From Ecdyonurus torrentis (lineage: Eukaryota > Arthropoda > Insecta > Ephemeroptera > Heptageniidae): DNA of 64,000 bases. A model generated the notes under the pieces. It had not been told where the DNA came from. It ran no database searches and was given only the letters and a program-made list of their open reading frames with translations. How positions within the stretch are numbered: position 1 is the stretch's first letter; each line of letters starts with the position of its first letter. Of this stretch, positions 62,472-64,000 are shown piece after piece. The stretch covers positions 2,294,001 through 2,358,000 of the forward strand of contig OX439129.1 of NCBI GenBank assembly GCA_949318235.1, given 5' to 3'. The translations under genes and the position numbers were made by a program.

Positions 62472-63845
62472 GTTCTTAGTTTTTGAGAAATCATCAAAAC
62501 TAGTTTTAATCGTGAAAAAAGTATGATTTTTATCATTCAATAACATTTGGTTCTTGAAATAAAAACTTTGTTTCATGACTTGGTTTGTCTACATGATGAG
62601 TGAAAACTAAAATTGTCAATAACCCAAAAAGTATGCGTCGGAGCAAAAAAGTTCAAGACATCTTTTTTGTAGAGAATTGAAAAAGCTATGTTTTGAGTAA
62701 AATAGTAAGTCTGTAGCGTTCTTAGTTTTTGAGAAATCATCAAAACTAGTTTTAATCGTGAAAAAAGTATGATTTTTATCATTCAATAACATTTGGTTCT
62801 TGAAATAGAAACTTTGTTTCATGACTTGGTTTGGCTACATGATGAGTGAAAACTAAAATTGTCAATAACCCAAAAAGTATGCATCGGAGCAAAAAAGTTC
62901 AAGACATCTTTTTTGTAGAGAATTGAAAAAGCTATGTTTTGAGTTGAATTTGATGTCTGTAGCATTCTTAGTTTCTGAGAAATCATCAAAACTAGTTTTA
63001 ATCGTGTAAAAAGTATGATTTTTATCATTCAATAACATTTGGTTCTTGAAATAGAAACTTTGTTTCATGACTCGGTTTGGCTACATGATTAGTGAAAACT
63101 AAAATTGTCAATAACCCAAAAAGTATGCGTCGGAGCAAAAAAGTTCAAGACATCTTTTTTGTAGAGAATTGAAAAAGCTATGCTTTGAGTAAAATAGTAA
63201 GTCTGTAGCGTTCTTAGTTTTTGAGAAATCATCAAAACTAGTTTTAATCGTGAAAAAAGTATGATTTTTATCATTTAATAACATTTGGTTCTTGAAATAG
63301 AAACTTTGTTTCATGACTTGGTTTGGCTACATGATGAGTGAAAACTAAAATTGTCAATAACCCAAAAAGTATGCATCGGAGCAAAAAAGTTCAAGACATC
63401 TTTTTTGTAGAGAATTGAAAAAGCTATGTTTTGAGTTGAATTTGATGTCTGTAGCATTCTTAGTTTCTGAGAAATCATCAAAACCAATTTTAATCGTGTA
63501 AAAAGTATGATTTTTATCATTCAATAACATTTGGTTCTTGAAATAGAAACTTTGTTTCATGACTCGGTTTGGCTACATGATTAGTGAAAACTAAAATTGT
63601 CAATAACCCAAAAAGTATGCGTCGGAGCAAAAAAGTTCAAGACATCTTTTTTGTAGAGAATTGAAAAAGCTATGCTTTGAGTAAAATAGTAAGTCTGTAG
63701 CATTCTTAGTTTTTGAGAAATCATCAAAACTAGTTTTAATCGTGTAAAAAGTATGATTTTTATCATTCAATAACATTTGGTTCTTGAAATAAAAACTTTG
63801 TTTCATGACTTGGTTTGTCTACATGATGAGTGAAAACTAAAATTG

Positions 63846-64000
63846 TCAATAACCCAAAAAGTATGCGTCGGAGCAAAAAAGTTCAAGACATCTTTTTTGT
63901 AGAGAATTGAAAAAGCTATGTTTTGAGTAAAATAGTAAGTCTGTAGCGTTCTTAGTTTTTGAGAAATCATCAAAACTAGTTTTAATCGTGAAAAAAGTAT
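63846..64000. repeat. Right-edge partial monomer, type 10
   Basis: The first 155 bases of a monomer truncated by the window end. It has gcgtcgg, ttttgagtaaaatag, tagcgttc and gtgaaaaaag, so it is type 10. It follows a type 7 copy whose end has the gtttgtctac variant, the same 13-7-10 succession seen at 39,002-39,739, 52,040-52,777 and 53,270-54,007. The array continues beyond the window. Confidence 0.9.

Larger units (their letters stand above)
32854..63845. repeat. Zone III: array segment with types 14-20 and nested long-range duplications
   Basis: One hundred and twenty-six full monomers. Order from 32,854 (2d marks the 244-bp copies): 15-16-17-18-10-14-15-14-17-16-5-2-20-10-10-19-5-2d-20-10-13-7-17-5-10-13-7-10-13-7-10-5-10-14-17-18-10-14-15-2-20-10-5-10-14-15-16-17-18-10-14-15-2-20-10-2-20-10-10-19-2-20-10-2-20-10-10-19-13-7-10-10-10-2-20-10-10-19-13-7-10-5-10-13-7-10-13-7-10-5-10-14-15-16-17-18-10-14-15-2-20-10-2-20-10-10-19-2-20-10-2-20-10-10-19-5-2d-20-10-13-10-10-5-10-13-7. 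Marks confined to this zone are tagtttgaatcg, taatcatg, acatatttt and tttaatgac. Type 2 copies here are followed by type 20, not type 11 as in zone II. Confidence 0.85.
1..64000. repeat. 246-bp satellite DNA array, head-to-tail, spanning the entire window
   Basis: Every stretch of the window belongs to one tandem repeat. The words tcaataaccc (or tcaattaccc), acatttggttcttgaaat and gtgaaaactaaaattgtcaa recur every 246 bp from the left edge to the right edge, always in the same orientation. Full monomers start at 136 + 246n up to 37,036, at 37,280 + 246n up to 61,388, and at 61,632 + 246n up to 63,600, giving 259 complete copies. The period changes only at two shared 2-bp deletions. G+C counted on one copy is 72 of 246. 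No unique DNA, transposon or inverted monomer interrupts the array, so the true array is longer than 64 kb. Such arrays are typical of eukaryotic heterochromatin; whether this one is centromeric, pericentromeric or on a B or sex chromosome cannot be read from sequence. Seen directly: repeat structure. Inferred: heterochromatic location. Confidence 0.98.

Noticed and set aside
136..63806. Hundreds of minus-strand open frames of 61-81 codons as genes
   Set aside because: They repeat with the satellite period, resemble no family I know, vary as neutral sequence would, and two overlap in different frames. No start context, promoter or intron signal supports them.
1..64000. CRISPR array
   Set aside because: There are no unique spacers between short repeats; the repeat unit is 246 bp and directly abutting, with no cas genes.
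1..64000. CENP-B box
   Set aside because: No stretch on either strand fits the box pattern with its TTCG and CGGG core; the only CpG-rich word, gcgtcgg, lacks the required spacing.
1..64000. tRNA, rRNA or histone-type tandem gene cluster
   Set aside because: The monomer is too AT-rich and lacks the conserved blocks of tRNA, 5S or other rRNA genes; no A-box or B-box pattern was seen.
1..64000. Telomeric or microsatellite repeat
   Set aside because: No short-unit telomere repeat is present and the unit length is constant at 246 bp.
1..64000. Bacterial or viral tandem repeat
   Set aside because: More than 64 kb of pure head-to-tail AT-rich repeat with higher-order structure and no genes fits eukaryotic satellite DNA and not a prokaryotic or viral genome.

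Overview
The whole window is one uninterrupted satellite DNA array. A monomer of 246 bp (about 29% G+C, counted on one copy) is repeated head to tail from the first base to the last. There are 259 complete monomers, plus a 135-bp partial copy at the left edge and a 155-bp partial copy at the right edge. 257 of the 259 are exactly 246 bp; the other two are 244 bp and carry the same 2-bp deletion. I see no unique sequence, transposon, inversion, RNA gene or credible protein gene, and neither end of the array is in the window. A tandem array this long, AT-rich and strictly length-conserved points to heterochromatin (pericentromere, centromere, B or sex chromosome, or subtelomere) of a eukaryote. 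From memory the base pattern resembles AT-rich satellites of arthropods, but that is weak recall and I do not name a species.

Monomers are numbered from the word tcaataaccc (first full copy at 136). They differ at about 25 recurring sites, which I use as a barcode with 20 types. Types 1, 2, 8 and the group 5, 13, 14, 18 carry the 'gaatttgatg' form of a central 12-bp block; types 3, 4, 6, 7, 9, 10, 11, 12, 15, 16, 17, 19, 20 carry the 'aatagtaag' form. Defining marks: 1 = ttgaatttgatg with ttctaaaaaa; 2 = cgaatttgatg with ttctaaaaaa and a T7 before the final cat; 8 = like 2 but tttttaaaaaa; 3 = tatatgttttgaaat with aatcaacaaaac; 9 = like 3 but aatcgtcaaaac; 7 = gctatg, aaaatagtaag, gtgtaaaaag; 4 = 7 with tctttagc; 6 = 7 with aaaaacgttc; 10 = aaaatagtaag with gtgaaaaaag; 11 and 20 = 7 and 10 starting with tcaattaccc; 5 = ttgaatttgatg with ttctgagaaa; 13 = 5 with aaccaatttt; 14 = 13 with taatcatg; 12 = aaaatagtaag with ttctgagaaa; 15 and 16 = 7 and 10 with tagtttgaatcg; 17 = 10 with tttaatgac; 18 = 5 with acatatttt; 19 = 10 with acatatttt and gaaataaatag.

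Layout. Zone I (about 1-9,237) is an almost perfect 15-monomer higher-order repeat (3,690 bp) present just over twice, ending in a shuffled remnant. Zone II (about 9,238-32,853) is built from blocks that mostly open with types 2-11-10-5, including a 9-monomer unit, and holds a 5-kb segment copied 12,300 bp downstream. Zone III (about 32,854-64,000) introduces types 14-20 and is a nest of 8-, 10-, 47-, 58- and 99-monomer duplications. Copies separated by 3.7 to 24 kb show zero or one visible difference while adjacent monomers differ at many sites. That is the signature of recent block-wise amplification (unequal exchange, replication-based amplification or rolling-circle reinsertion), or of assembly duplication, which the sequence alone cannot exclude.

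Each monomer has two overlapping open frames on the minus strand. I treat them as by-products of the repeat, not genes. No undescribed gene system is visible; what deserves attention is the array's architecture, its mosaic monomers, the excess of CpG-type transitions among its variants, and its near-total lack of indels.
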